DNA of 64,000 nt from Methylobacter sp. (GCF_004322395.1 NZ_SCTW01000100.1:1-64000); one strand, 5' to 3'. Shown: positions 45,449-54,802, counted from the stretch's first letter. The notes: generated by a model from the letters alone, not told the origin. Program-made: numbers and translations.

Positions 45449-45644
45449 GGACGGGGTTATAAGCCATACGCATCAAGCTAAGACATACAACCATGAAGAA
45501 CATGAAGTTCATGAAGTTTTTACCCTCGTTCTTCTTTATGAACTCCATGTTCTTCATGGTTTATTGATCACAAGTTTGCATTTTATCGATTGGATATACT
45601 GACTTTTTGCTTAGCTTGATGCGTATGGGTTACAAGCCCCGTCC
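45449..45644. repeat. Nested palindrome beside the RAYT gene
   Basis: The outer arms GACGGGGTTATAAGCCATAC... (45449-45482) and ...GTATGGGTTACAAGCCCC (45610-45644) are inverted copies of about 34 bp ending in GCATCAAGCTAAG/CTTAGCTTGATGC. Nested inside, ACCATGAAGAACATGAAG (45490) and its inverse CTTTATGAACTCCATGTTCTTCATGGT form a second stem to 45560. It lies 32 bp from the RAYT gene stop. It may be a mobilisable palindrome or MITE-like element. Confidence 0.65.
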
Positions 45645-45676
45645 CGCTTGGTAACCTGACCTACATGGCTTGCTTC

Positions 45677-46186
45677 TTATTCATTTGCGATCGAAATTAT
45701 ATCCGAAAAATCTAGCGGTTCTTCTAGTGAACATCCCCAGTCAGAATTATACACGCCACGTTTTACCCAGCGGTGAAAAGTTGAATAAGGCCAATCGCGG
45801 GGGCTTTTCACCAAGCCATGTTTTACCGGATTGTAATGGATATAATCGAAATGCCGTTGGTAATCTCGTTCATCGCGTAAAGCATGCTCTGCGTAGTAAC
45901 GTTGCCAGACACCTTCGCCGATGATGAGCGATACGGGATGACGAGCGGTTTTTTCCGCGCCACCCAGAGAGATCCAGGATTGAGTGAAATGTTTTTTAAT
46001 CGCGCCCCAGCGTTTGGGATAGGCGGCATCCACGCGAAACGGCGGCCAGCGTTGAAAGCAATCCTGAAAAGCCGCCCGTAATAAATCCCTGGCAAGATCG
46101 TTCCCCAAAATTTTCGCCCGCCGTTCAGTCACCACAGTGAAAAAATAAGAGCCGCCAGGAACGTAACACCGCCGGTAATTCGACAT
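45677..46186 (-). CDS. RAYT-family transposase with deleted HUH region
   Basis: The 169-residue protein belongs to the REP-associated tyrosine transposase family: N-terminal YRRCYVPGGSYFFTVVTERRAK, then later GEGVWQRYYAEHALRDERDYQRHFDYIHYNPVKHGLV with the conserved tyrosine region, and WPYSTFHRWVKRGVY. Normal family members have a PDHLH-type HUH motif followed by an acidic WTLP-like region between the residues equivalent to FRVDA and IKKHF; here the frame jumps from FRVDA straight to AYPKRWGAIKKHF. About 25 residues containing the catalytic histidines are missing, in frame, so it is probably inactive or at most a binding protein. Confidence 0.85.
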   Translation of the reverse strand: MSNYRRCYVPGGSYFFTVVTERRAKILGNDLARDLLRAAFQDCFQRWPPFRVDAAYPKRWGAIKKHFTQSWISLGGAEKTARHPVSLIIGEGVWQRYYAEHALRDERDYQRHFDYIHYNPVKHGLVKSPRDWPYSTFHRWVKRGVYNSDWGCSLEEPLDFSDIISIANE

Positions 46187-46337
46187 AATTCAACCCACCC
46201 AATGTAGTTATACAGCATAACCGATGTAGTAAATGGGGCGGTTATTTTAAACATTTCAACAGACAAGCTATTTTGGAAATCAAAACTCCCAGTACGATTG
46301 AACTCCGAAATGGGGCGCGATGCGCCCCCTACCCGGC
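46187..46337. other. Short gap with GC-rich hairpin
   Basis: GGGGCGC and GCGCCCC with a 3-nt loop lie near 46312-46328, just before the lipoprotein stop. No T-run follows. No gene is seen. Confidence 0.4.
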
Positions 46338-47033
46338 TTATGGCATTTCATACGGCGCTGACCAATGCCTTATCTTTGATAGATGACTTTTATCAAAATA
46401 AAGAGTTACTCTGGAATAAAAGGGGTTCTTGAACCTGGATAGTTGCTTGAGGCCATTGAACTGCCAAGCATCATTTGCGAGGATAAGATTTGTATAGCCA
46501 GTCTCTGATTTATTCCCACCCGTACGAAACTCCTGGAGCCCTACAACGAAGTTGCCTATTTGCTTTGAAAGCTCGGTATCAAATGAAGTTATTGTTTTGT
46601 AAATATCATTTCGGGACGATCCGATAATTATTTTGTTTGCCAACCTTTTGATTTCTGAACAGGCAATATTCATGCTTGGTTGGGACGCCATGCATTTCTC
46701 GCTGGCTCCCCATGTATTGACCACTACATTGTCTTTTAACTCTATTCTTAATGGCCATGGATAATGGTCAAGCCAGACAAGGATGCCATTATTTTCATCT
46801 ACGGCATGGATTGACTCTTCTGTTGGCCCGTCCAAGTAAACTTCGCGGGAAGGGATGGGCTCTATAAACAGCATGTTTCTAATCGCTTCAGTCTTTTCGA
46901 GAGCAATTACCTTTTCGAGAGTGATGACCTTATTGTCTCCGATAGCAAATGGACCATAAGTGCCATGGGAAATTTCCTTTGTTTGCTCGCACCCACTAAT
47001 GCACATGAACACTAGAACCAATATGGCTCTCAT
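46338..47033 (-). CDS. Hypothetical lipoprotein
   Basis: The 231-residue protein has a lipoprotein signal with lipobox ISGC (Cys at about 15). The mature protein begins EQTKEISHGTYGPFAIGD, with a mid-length beta-rich body, two cysteines (KCMASQPSMNIACSEI) and no recognised domain. It has no close neighbour in operon. The R repeat lies just upstream of the start (47048), which may supply its promoter. Confidence 0.7.
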   Translation of the reverse strand: MRAILVLVFMCISGCEQTKEISHGTYGPFAIGDNKVITLEKVIALEKTEAIRNMLFIEPIPSREVYLDGPTEESIHAVDENNGILVWLDHYPWPLRIELKDNVVVNTWGASEKCMASQPSMNIACSEIKRLANKIIIGSSRNDIYKTITSFDTELSKQIGNFVVGLQEFRTGGNKSETGYTNLILANDAWQFNGLKQLSRFKNPFYSRVTLYFDKSHLSKIRHWSAPYEMP

Positions 47034-47047
47034 ATTTTCCTATCCCT

Positions 47048-47168
47048 TAACTAATATTAGACATCCTAATAAACGCAAAACATTGCAACACTTGTTTGTC
47101 TAAAATTTTATAAAAACAAAAAATCATTGTTGTTTCATTCAGTTGTGTAAATCCTAAAATAAATACAG
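47048..47168. repeat. R-family repeat, copy flanking the isochorismatase block on the left
   Basis: This 120-bp block is nearly identical in most positions to 48726-48855. Landmarks are TAACTAATATTAGACATCCTAATA at the left end, CATTGCAACACTTGTTTGTC in the middle and CCTAAAATAAATACAG at the right end. Same orientation. Confidence 0.8.
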
Positions 47169-47183
47169 ATCGTAGCTCCGAAG

Positions 47184-47215
47184 CCCCGGATTCCGCTACG
47201 CTTCATCCAGGCTAC
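47184..47215. repeat. REP-type repeat copy
   Basis: The phrase CCCCGGATTCCGCTACGC followed by TTCATCCAGGCTAC is a known type of dispersed REP sequence in gammaproteobacteria. RAYT proteins mobilise such repeats; the RAYT above is 1 kb away. Confidence 0.5.
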
Positions 47216-47248
47216 TTGCTGGCTGGAGGGCATAGGCTCCATGCCTTC

Positions 47249-47255
47249 GTTAGGC
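47249..47255 (-). repeat. attC first core box without a clear second core
   Basis: GCCTAAC (minus strand) fits RYYYAAC and overlaps the TAA of the gene. No GTTRRRY box is found in the following 100 nt; a REP-type phrase and the R repeat follow instead. The site is probably truncated. Confidence 0.4.
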
Positions 47256-47840
47256 GATTGGTGGGAGTACGTCTTGAAACAGTATGGCAAGCAATTGGCC
47301 GCCTTCTGGCCGACTCCAGTCCTGAGCAAGTTCGGCCATAAGCGTGTTTGTTGCGGTAAGCACCACTCCCTCGCGCTCCATGCGTCGCCGCGACATATCT
47401 TCAGAGAGTTCGTAAGGCGACCCTGATGCATCCATAACTGCCTGCACCTGGTAGCCATCGCGACAGGCGCTAATTGCCGGATACACCAAACACACATCGG
47501 TGGTCACCCCGGCCATTATGAGATTCCTTCGACCTGTCGCTTCGACGGCCTTCTTGAAGTTCGCATCGTTCCAAGCGTTGACAATCCCGGCTCGCTGAAC
47601 CCTGGCAGCAAACGCCTCAGGAAGAATTTGCTCGAGTTCTGGAAGCAATGGTCCCTGAACGTTCTGCTCCTGCGAACTCGTGAGGACGACAGGAATGTTC
47701 AAAATCTTGGCTGTTTTGGCAAGAGCCAGCGTGTTTCGTTTCACTACATCAAGGGGGATGTTCCTAATGAGCTTCATCGTCCCCAGTTGATGGTCGATGA
47801 GCAAGAGGACACTGTTAGTGGGTGAGAATGTACCGATCAT
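47250..47840 (-). CDS. Isochorismatase-family cysteine hydrolase
   Basis: The 196-residue protein is an isochorismatase-like hydrolase: LLLIDHQLGTMKLI with the catalytic Asp near residue 16, a conserved lysine region and the nucleophile Cys in GVTTDVCLVYPAISA near residue 118. The stop codon TAA lies inside GCCTAAC, the first core box of an attC-like site at 47249-47255, as in classical cassettes. An attC separates it from the next such gene. Substrate is unknown; the family includes nicotinamidases, isochorismatases and carbamoyl-amide hydrolases. Confidence 0.85.
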   Translation of the reverse strand: MIGTFSPTNSVLLLIDHQLGTMKLIRNIPLDVVKRNTLALAKTAKILNIPVVLTSSQEQNVQGPLLPELEQILPEAFAARVQRAGIVNAWNDANFKKAVEATGRRNLIMAGVTTDVCLVYPAISACRDGYQVQAVMDASGSPYELSEDMSRRRMEREGVVLTATNTLMAELAQDWSRPEGGQLLAILFQDVLPPIA

Positions 47841-47868
47841 TCTAGGCCTCCTTGAAGTTGATGGTGTA

Positions 47869-47935
47869 GTCTAACGCACCAAGCTGAGAGGCGCCGCGCT
47901 TTTTGCGGCGTCCCTCCTCCAGCGCTTGGTTAGCC
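47869..47935 (-). repeat. attC-like site between the two isochorismatase genes
   Basis: On the minus strand it starts GGCTAACCAAGCGCTGGAG and ends CTCAGCTTGGTGCGTTAGAC. The ends fold on each other with the inner pair GACGCCGC/GCGGCGCC around an AAAAAG loop and unpaired bases, as in attC sites. GTTAGAC fits GTTRRRY; GGCTAAC is one base off RYYYAAC. It lies 23 nt after the stop codon of 47959-48648 and 29 nt before the start of the next gene. Confidence 0.75.
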
Positions 47936-47958
47936 AACGATCCTTTCGGAAGCATGGA

Positions 47959-48648
47959 TTACTTCTTGGCTTGGGCGGCTTCTAGGAGATCCAACTTGGT
48001 CTCCCGCCCGACTTTTTGCACGCTCTGTGCCTTGTCGTAGCTTTCCATTAATGCATGATAGCCGGGGATAATATGGTCGGCAGAAATCACCGCGAATTCC
48101 ATCGCATCGGGACGGTTCCACGTGCTCTGGAGTTCGGCCAGGACAGCTAATGTGTCAATCGGCATGGCACCGGCCTGAACAACGCGAGCTAGCGTGATGT
48201 CGGTCGCCATCTTGGACCAGTTGCCCGAGGCATCGACGATGCAGAAGACCTTGTACCCGGCGACGACAGTGCTCAGCGCGGGGAACGCCATGCAAACGCT
48301 CGTTAGAGTACCGGCTATGAGGAGCGTCTTGCGCTTGGTTTTCTCGATCGCCTCTACCCACGCCGGGTTATCCCAGGCGTTGATCTGGCCCGTGCGTGGG
48401 ATGTAGACCGCTTCGGGGTTATATTGGTGGATCTCGGGGATAAGCGGGCCGTTCGGGCCGTCGGGGACCGAGGCCGTAGTGAATGTCGGGATCTTGGCGA
48501 GACAGGCCACTTTGGCGAGTGCGGTAACATTCGAGCGAAGGACGGGAAGGTCTATGTCCTTTACTAGCTGGAATAGTCCGCTCTGATGGTCGATCAGAAG
48601 CATGACGGCATCCTCGGGGTCGATCATCCACTTGTTGACTTTGGTCAT
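47959..48648 (-). CDS. Isochorismatase-family hydrolase (YcaC-like)
   Basis: The 229-residue protein has the same fold as its neighbour: [19 protein letters not shown] with catalytic Asp near 20, and the nucleophile Cys in [14 protein letters not shown] near residue 117. It is GC-richer than surrounding genes, suggesting it came from elsewhere. It has RBS AGGAGAAT before ATG 48648. It resembles YcaC-like octameric hydrolases. With the next gene and the attC between them it forms a two-cassette pair. Confidence 0.85.
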   Translation of the reverse strand: MTKVNKWMIDPEDAVMLLIDHQSGLFQLVKDIDLPVLRSNVTALAKVACLAKIPTFTTASVPDGPNGPLIPEIHQYNPEAVYIPRTGQINAWDNPAWVEAIEKTKRKTLLIAGTLTSVCMAFPALSTVVAGYKVFCIVDASGNWSKMATDITLARVVQAGAMPIDTLAVLAELQSTWNRPDAMEFAVISADHIIPGYHALMESYDKAQSVQKVGRETKLDLLEAAQAKK

Positions 48649-48722
48649 GGGATTCTCCTCTAGCTAAAGCGATTTCGGTTTTCTCTTGTCTCCTTAGGCT
48701 TGCCCCCGGCACGGGCCAAGCC

Positions 48723-48729
48723 GGCTAAC
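48723..48729 (-). repeat. GTTAGCC box at the upstream end of the cassette pair
   Basis: On the minus strand GTTAGCC is one base from GTTRRRY, as would be expected of the entry boundary of a cassette. It overlaps the R repeat edge. Confidence 0.3.
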
Positions 48730-48855
48730 TAATATTAGACATCCTAATAGACGCAAAACATTGCATCATTTGTTTGTCTAAAATTTTATAAAAACAAAGA
48801 ATCATTGTTGTTTCATTCAGTTGTGTAAATTTAGTACGTCCTAAAATAAATACAG
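48726..48855. repeat. R-family repeat, copy downstream of sdhE
   Basis: See 47048-47168. The copy here has an extra TAGTACGT-like stretch before the CCTAAAATAAATACAG end. It directly follows the sdhE 3' region. Confidence 0.8.
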
Positions 48856-48924
48856 GAAGCATCATCAAAAATATAAGCAATCAATCACATAAATATCCAT
48901 GCCACGCAAGACTAACCCTAAACC

Positions 48925-49167
48925 CTAGCTACCGCCATATGCAAAAACCCGTATTTTCTCAACCACCCCCCCCATTTCCTCCACTTCCAAATCCCCCATC
49001 AAAACCCCGGCCAACACATCATCCTCCATCCCCAACAACTCAACAAACAAAGCCATCTCCTCCTGATCCGCCACCAAATACCCCGTTTCCAAATACCGGT
49101 TCAACAGAAAATCCAGCTCCTTAGTCCCTCGCCGACATTGCCACTTTAATCGAGCCAGCTCGTCCAT
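48925..49167 (-). CDS. sdhE: FAD assembly factor SdhE
   Basis: SdhE helps covalent FAD attachment to SdhA. The 80-residue protein starts at an ATG that overlaps the sdhB stop (TGATG), which is why the frame is set at 49167; the longer frame upstream is sdhB sequence in another frame. Landmarks are the conserved RRGTKELDFLLNRYLE, LLGMEDDVLAG and the C-terminal EKIRVFAYGGS. A degenerate copy of its second half is at 38914-39034. Confidence 0.9.
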   Translation of the reverse strand: MDELARLKWQCRRGTKELDFLLNRYLETGYLVADQEEMALFVELLGMEDDVLAGVLMGDLEVEEMGGVVEKIRVFAYGGS

Positions 49168-49952
49168 CAACCCAGTTTTCTCTGCACCAACAGTTTCTTG
49201 GTTTCGGCAATCGCCTTGGCCGGATTCAAGTTCTTGGGACAAGTATCGGTGCAATTCATGATTGTATGACAACGGTACAACTTAAACGGGTCTTCCAGTT
49301 CGTCCAGCCGTTCACCGGTGTTTTCGTCGCGACTGTCGACCAGCCAGCGGTAGGCTTGCAGCAGCACCGCAGGGCCTAGGTAACGCTCGCTGTTCCACCA
49401 GTAACTGGGGCAACTGGTCGAGCAACAGGCGCACAGGATGCAGTCGTATAAACCATCCAGCTTTTCCCGGTCTTCCTTGCTTTGCAGACGCTCGGAATCG
49501 GCAGGCGGCGGGGTTTGGGTTTCTATCCAGGGTTTAATCGAGGCGTACTGGGCAAAGAAATGAGTTGTATCCGGCACCAAATCTTTAACGACATCCATAT
49601 GCGGTAACGGGTAGATTTTGATAGTGCCGGAATAGGAATCGATGGCTTTGGTGCAGGCCAAGCTGTTCCTGCCGTTGATGTTCATCGCGCAGGAACCGCA
49701 CACGCCTTCGCGGCAGGAACGCCGGAAGGTTAAAGTACTGTCGATCTCGTTCTTGATTTTCAGGATCGCGTCCAGCACCATCGGGCCGCAGTTGTCCATA
49801 TCCAGCTCGAACGCATCGATGCGTGGGTTTTCGCCAGACTCTGGGTCCCAACGATACACTTCAAAACGGCGGATATTGATTGCTCCGGCAGGCGCTTTAA
49901 AGGTTTTGCCTTCGATTAAAACCGAGTTTTTAGGCAGGGTAAATTCAGCCAT
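49167..49952 (-). CDS. sdhB: Succinate dehydrogenase iron-sulfur subunit
   Basis: SdhB transfers electrons from SdhA to quinone through three Fe-S clusters. The 261-residue protein has the 2Fe-2S ligands [21 protein letters not shown] near residues 83-104, then 4Fe-4S ligands [16 protein letters not shown] near 168-180 and the 3Fe-4S motif [17 protein letters not shown] near 228-243. It overlaps sdhA and sdhE by 1 and 1 nt, so sdhCDAB-sdhE is one operon. Confidence 0.97.
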   Translation of the reverse strand: MAEFTLPKNSVLIEGKTFKAPAGAINIRRFEVYRWDPESGENPRIDAFELDMDNCGPMVLDAILKIKNEIDSTLTFRRSCREGVCGSCAMNINGRNSLACTKAIDSYSGTIKIYPLPHMDVVKDLVPDTTHFFAQYASIKPWIETQTPPPADSERLQSKEDREKLDGLYDCILCACCSTSCPSYWWNSERYLGPAVLLQAYRWLVDSRDENTGERLDELEDPFKLYRCHTIMNCTDTCPKNLNPAKAIAETKKLLVQRKLG

Positions 49953-51736
49953 TAGTACACCCTCTCTTTCGGTGGAATTACGTCGACGTCATCGGTTAAT
50001 GTGTACATGTGTACCGGCCGGTAATCGATTTTAACTTGATCGTCGGTCAACCAGGTCAGAGTATGCTTCAACCAGTTTTCGTCGTCACGGTTCGGGTAAT
50101 CTTCCCGTGCATGGCCGCCCCGGCTCTCGGTGCGGTTCGCTGCCGCGCTGATCGCGACGGTAGCTTGACTCAGCAGGTTATCCAGCTCCAGCGTTTCAAC
50201 CAGATCGGTATTCCAGATTAACGACTTGTCGGTCACTTTGACATCAGCAAAGGTTTTTCTGACTTCGTCCATTTGCTGAATGCCTTCGGCCAGTGTCGAG
50301 CCGGTCCTGAACACCGCTGCTTTGCTTTGCATAACTTTTTGCATGTCCAGGCGAATATCGGCGGTGCTGCGGCTGCCGTTCGCATTACGGATTTTATCGA
50401 AACGGGCGATAGCTTTGTCGCAAGCATTGCTCGCCAACGGTTTTTGCCTTGATCCGGGTTTGATCAGTTCGGCGCAGCGTATCGCGGCGGAGCGGCCGAA
50501 CACCACCAGATCAAGCAGCGAGTTTGAGCCCAAGCGGTTCGCGCCATGCACGGACACACAGGCCGCTTCGCCAATTGCCATCAGGCCCGGCACGACCGCA
50601 TCGGGGTCGCCGTCTTTCAAGGTCACGACTTCGGCTTTGTAATTGGTTGGAATGCCACCCATGTTGTAATGCACGGTCGGCAAAACCGGAATCGGCTGCT
50701 TGGTCACGTCGACATTGGCAAAAATTTTGGAGGTTTCCGATATGCCCGGCAAGCGCTCGTGAATAATGGCCGGATCGAGATGTTCGATATGCAGATAAAT
50801 GTGATCTTTCAGCGGCCCGACGCCCCGGCCTTCTTCAATTTCAATGGTCATCGCCCGGCTGACGACATCGCGAGAAGCCAAGTCTTTAGCGGACGGCGCA
50901 TAGCGTTCCATGAAGCGCTCGCCTTCGGAGTTGGTCAGGTAACCGCCCTCGCCTCTAACGCCTTCGGTAATCAAACAGCCTGCGCCGTAGATGCCGGTCG
51001 GGTGAAACTGTATGAACTCCATATCCTGTAACGGCAAACCGGCGCGCAACGCCATCGCGTTGCCGTCGCCGGTCACGGTATGCGCCGAGGTGCAGGAAAA
51101 AAACGTACGCCCGTAGCCGCCGGTCGCCAATACGGTCATCTGGGATTTAAATAAATGCAATGAACCGTCATCCAGACACCAAGCCAGAATGCCGCGGCAT
51201 TCGCCGCCTTCCATAATTAAATCCAGCGCGATATATTCAATAAAAAATTCAGCCCGATGTTTTAACGACTGCTGATACAAGGTATGCAAAATGGCATGGC
51301 CGGTCTTGTCGGCCGCTGCGCAAGTGCGTTGCGCCAAGCCTGTGCCGTAATGCGTGGTCATGCCGCCGAACGCGCGCTGGTAGATTTTGCCGTCGGCCGT
51401 TCTTGAAAACGGCACGCCGTAATGCTCCAGCTCGATTACGGCGGGGATGGCTTCGCGGCACATATATTCAATCGCATCCTGGTCACCGAGCCAGTCGGAG
51501 CCTTTGACGGTGTCGTACATATGAAAGCGCCAGTCGTCTTCGCCCATATTGCCCAACGCCGCGCTGATACCGCCTTGCGCGGCAACGGTATGGCTGCGGG
51601 TTGGAAAGACTTTGGTGATGCAGGCGGTTTTCAGGCCTTTTTCCGCCATACCTAAAGTAGCACGAAGACCTGCGCCGCCCGCGCCAACTACCACCACGTC
51701 GTAAGCATGCTCAATAATTTTATAGTCTGCGGCCAT
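49952..51736 (-). CDS. sdhA: Succinate dehydrogenase flavoprotein subunit
   Basis: SdhA oxidises succinate to fumarate. The 594-residue protein has the dinucleotide site [12 protein letters not shown] near residue 16, the FAD-attachment histidine region in [16 protein letters not shown], catalytic HPTGIYGAG and the C-terminal [14 protein letters not shown]. It follows sdhD by 3 nt. Confidence 0.97.
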   Translation of the reverse strand: MAADYKIIEHAYDVVVVGAGGAGLRATLGMAEKGLKTACITKVFPTRSHTVAAQGGISAALGNMGEDDWRFHMYDTVKGSDWLGDQDAIEYMCREAIPAVIELEHYGVPFSRTADGKIYQRAFGGMTTHYGTGLAQRTCAAADKTGHAILHTLYQQSLKHRAEFFIEYIALDLIMEGGECRGILAWCLDDGSLHLFKSQMTVLATGGYGRTFFSCTSAHTVTGDGNAMALRAGLPLQDMEFIQFHPTGIYGAGCLITEGVRGEGGYLTNSEGERFMERYAPSAKDLASRDVVSRAMTIEIEEGRGVGPLKDHIYLHIEHLDPAIIHERLPGISETSKIFANVDVTKQPIPVLPTVHYNMGGIPTNYKAEVVTLKDGDPDAVVPGLMAIGEAACVSVHGANRLGSNSLLDLVVFGRSAAIRCAELIKPGSRQKPLASNACDKAIARFDKIRNANGSRSTADIRLDMQKVMQSKAAVFRTGSTLAEGIQQMDEVRKTFADVKVTDKSLIWNTDLVETLELDNLLSQATVAISAAANRTESRGGHAREDYPNRDDENWLKHTLTWLTDDQVKIDYRPVHMYTLTDDVDVIPPKERVY

Positions 51737-51739
51737 GAA

Positions 51740-52120
51740 TCACCCTATCGATACGATACGAAACACGGCCAGTAAAGCCGCAATCGCCAAAAACAAGAAA
51801 GCCAGATTGACGGCCCAGATTGAAATAATTTTGGGGCCTTCGGCAGCGATATAATCTTCAATCACCACTTGCAAACCCAACGCTGCGTGATAGAAAGCGG
51901 CGATGATCCAGGCCACGATGCAGATACTGTTAACCGGCGATACCAGCCAATCTACGGTTTGTTGATAAGGAGCCGTCAAGCTCAAGCCCAGAAACTTGAT
52001 TAGCCAAAAAGATAGCGGAATCAGCGTTACGGCAGTGATGCGCTGCATCCACCAGTGATCCGTTCCGTTTTTTGCAGAACCCAAGCCCTTGGCCCTGGAT
52101 AAAGGCGTTCTATAGTCCAT
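51740..52120 (-). CDS. sdhD: Succinate dehydrogenase membrane anchor subunit
   Basis: The 126-residue protein has three membrane helices and the motif AAFYHAALGLQVVIEDY, which holds the heme histidine and conserved region of SdhD. It overlaps sdhC by 11 nt and precedes sdhA by 3 nt. Confidence 0.94.
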   Translation of the reverse strand: MDYRTPLSRAKGLGSAKNGTDHWWMQRITAVTLIPLSFWLIKFLGLSLTAPYQQTVDWLVSPVNSICIVAWIIAAFYHAALGLQVVIEDYIAAEGPKIISIWAVNLAFLFLAIAALLAVFRIVSIG

Positions 52121-52499
52121 AATGCCCCCATACGAAAGTCATCAAAGTCAATATTAACGAAGACGCCAGCTCAATCATGGCGTACCGATTCAGCGTTTCA
52201 AGTTCAAAGCTGCTGCCTGTATCCCAAATTAAATGACGAACGCCATGGCACAGGTGAAAAAACAGCGCATAGATAAATCCCCAACCCACCAGTTTGAATA
52301 GCCATTGGTTCATGATTGTTTGCATGGTGTCGTATGACTCCGCACCGCCCGCCAGTGCCGAAATAACGTAAACAAATAAGATCAAACCGGCTGAAAGCAT
52401 AACGCCGGTCATGCGGTGGGTGATGGAAATAATGCCTGTTAAAGGCAATCTGTAGACTTGCAGGTGCGGGGACGTGGGTCTGTTAGTGTTTATCGCCAT
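52110..52499 (-). CDS. sdhC: Succinate dehydrogenase cytochrome b556 subunit
   Basis: The 129-residue protein has three membrane helices, the SPHLQVYRLPLTGIISITHRMTG N-terminal quinone-site pattern and HLCHGVRHLIWDTG with a heme-ligand histidine. It is the first gene of the operon; the promoter should be in 52500-52711, where nothing else is seen. Confidence 0.94.
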   Translation of the reverse strand: MAINTNRPTSPHLQVYRLPLTGIISITHRMTGVMLSAGLILFVYVISALAGGAESYDTMQTIMNQWLFKLVGWGFIYALFFHLCHGVRHLIWDTGSSFELETLNRYAMIELASSLILTLMTFVWGHYGL

Positions 52500-52711
52500 A
52501 GTATTATCCGGTTGTTGTGTTTACCCAATGATCTTCTAAATCAAAAATCGATGCAATAACCATTCTGCTTCCGGCCGCCATAGCAGGTAGAATCAGCCGA
52601 ATTATGTTGTACCACATATTGCAGATACCCGCTTAAGTTAATAACTGCATAAACATAACTGCCTCCATGTTTTTCATGTAGTTGTTAATTGCGCTTATAC
52701 AAACACACTAT

Positions 52712-54802
52712 TCAACAAACCACATTCTCAAAAACTACGACAGTCTTACTATTTACCGCATAAACATTTTCGAATAACGGCTTTTGATCTTGCGGAAATA
52801 CGATATCCTGCGGCGATTTCAATGACGTGTCCAAAGCCAAGCACCATGCACGGCCGGGAATAACCGGCAGTTCAATGATGACTTGTTGATCCGACATGCT
52901 CATTGCAACATGCAGATCGGGCTCGCCATTTTCAACCCCGGCCTGGGTAAAAACCAGAACTTTGGCCTCAGGATCATTCCATAACGGCTTATTGAGTTCA
53001 GTGCCATGCCATTGAATTTCAGCTATTCCCCTGCCGTTAACCGGTTTTCCGGTCAAAAAGCGCCGCCTCATGATCGATGGATGTCTTTTTCGCAACGCTA
53101 TCATCAGCTGAACAAAGCGCAGCATATCGGCATTTTGCTCAGTCATATTCCAGTCTATCCAGGACAATTCGTTATCCTGGCAATAACAGTTATTATTCCC
53201 GCGCTGGCTGTTTAATAATTCGTCTCCCGCCAATAGCATAGGAACGCCATGGCTGAGCAGCAGCATGGCGAAAACATTTTTCACCTGTTTTCTGCGTAAC
53301 CCTAAAATGCTCGCATCTTTGGTTTCTCCTTCGATGCCGCAATTGAAACTTAAATTATTATTGCAGCCGTCCTGATTATATTCTCCGTTAGCATAGTTAT
53401 GTTTTTCGTTGTAACTGAACAGGTCATACAGGGTAAAGCCGTCATGACAAGTTACGAAATTAATGCTGTTAATAGGCAATCGGCCTTTATGTTCATATAG
53501 ATCGTTGCTGCCGCAGAGACGGGTTGCAAGCTCGCTGACCAAGCCTTTATCACCACGCACAAATCGGCGGATAACATCCCGGTATCTGCCGTTCCATTCG
53601 GCCCAGCGATAGCCGGGGAAACTGCCGACCTGGTACAGCCCTGCCGCATCCCAAGCCTCGGCAATCAGTTTGGTTTTTGCCAGCTGCTCAGACAATTCTA
53701 TTCCCCAGAGCAAAGGCGGATCTTGCAACACTTCGCCGCCCTCCCCTCGTGCTAATGCGCTGGCAAGATCAAAGCGGAAACCATCGACATGCATCTCCCT
53801 GACCCAATATTCCAGGCAACTGATAATGAAGTTGGACACCAAGGGGTGATTGGCGTTTACTGTGTTGCCGCAGCCGGTGTAGTCGTGAAGAATGCTTTTA
53901 TTAAATTTGTCATGATGATAAAAAATATCATCGCCTATGCCCCTGAAATTAATAATCGGCCCATCCGCCCCGGCCTCTGCGGTATGGTTAAACACGACAT
54001 CCATGATGACACCGATACCTGCCCGATGCAGCGCTTTAACCAGATCGCGAAATTCATGTACATGCGTTCCCTGCTCAGGAGTAACGCAGTAACCCGGATG
54101 GGGACTGAAAAAACTGTGGGTACTGTAACCCCAGTAGTTTTTCAGCCCCATCTCAGAGGTGTAGCTGGGAACATCCTGCTCATCGAAAGCCATTACCGGC
54201 AATAGTTCGACATGGGTAATGCCGAGTTTTTGCAGGTAAGGGATTTTTTCAATGAGTCCGGCAAACGTACCCGGATTAGCCACTTTTGACGAAGGATGCC
54301 GCGTAAATCCGCCTACATGCAATTCGTAAACAATGGCTTTTTCGCTGCGAATGCGTAGCGGCACATCGCCTTCCCAATCGTAACGGTCATCAACGACAAC
54401 GCAACGCATCGAAGTCAGCTTATTGTCACCCGGCAGGCATGCCATCTTCCGGCTCCAGCGTTTATGGCTGACCGCGCGTGCCCAGGGGTCAATCAGCTGT
54501 TTGTCCTTATCAAAATGCAAACCCGCTTCACGGACTTGAGTAGGCCCGTCCATACGCCAAGCATACCAAGTGCCGACCGGCAACGCGCTCACATAAACGT
54601 GCCAGGAAAAAAAAGTGCGATTAATATCTTCTTGTAAAACTATGGTTTGAAAGGGTTCAATGCAATCCGGCGTGTTAAAGAGCAAAAGCTCCACATGCGT
54701 CGCATAACGGCTGAAAATGGAAAAGTTAACACCCTTGGATTTGGCCCTGGAGCCGGAAGGATAAGGACTTCCCGGCTTTAATTGGTATTCTTTTTTCTGC
54801 AT
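52712..54802 (-). CDS. glgX: Glycogen debranching enzyme GlgX
   Basis: GlgX hydrolyses alpha-1,6 branches in limit dextrin. The 696-residue protein has an N-terminal CBM48 domain (PYPSGSRAKSKGVNFSIFSRYATHVELLLF), then a GH13 barrel with DVVFNHTAEAG near residue 275, FRFDLASAL with the nucleophile Asp near 345, LIAEAWDAAGLY with the acid Glu and VTCHDGFTLYDL with the stabiliser Asp. It is monocistronic and longer than the 657-residue Escherichia coli enzyme mainly at the C-terminal end. Confidence 0.93.
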   Translation of the reverse strand: MQKKEYQLKPGSPYPSGSRAKSKGVNFSIFSRYATHVELLLFNTPDCIEPFQTIVLQEDINRTFFSWHVYVSALPVGTWYAWRMDGPTQVREAGLHFDKDKQLIDPWARAVSHKRWSRKMACLPGDNKLTSMRCVVVDDRYDWEGDVPLRIRSEKAIVYELHVGGFTRHPSSKVANPGTFAGLIEKIPYLQKLGITHVELLPVMAFDEQDVPSYTSEMGLKNYWGYSTHSFFSPHPGYCVTPEQGTHVHEFRDLVKALHRAGIGVIMDVVFNHTAEAGADGPIINFRGIGDDIFYHHDKFNKSILHDYTGCGNTVNANHPLVSNFIISCLEYWVREMHVDGFRFDLASALARGEGGEVLQDPPLLWGIELSEQLAKTKLIAEAWDAAGLYQVGSFPGYRWAEWNGRYRDVIRRFVRGDKGLVSELATRLCGSNDLYEHKGRLPINSINFVTCHDGFTLYDLFSYNEKHNYANGEYNQDGCNNNLSFNCGIEGETKDASILGLRRKQVKNVFAMLLLSHGVPMLLAGDELLNSQRGNNNCYCQDNELSWIDWNMTEQNADMLRFVQLMIALRKRHPSIMRRRFLTGKPVNGRGIAEIQWHGTELNKPLWNDPEAKVLVFTQAGVENGEPDLHVAMSMSDQQVIIELPVIPGRAWCLALDTSLKSPQDIVFPQDQKPLFENVYAVNSKTVVVFENVVC

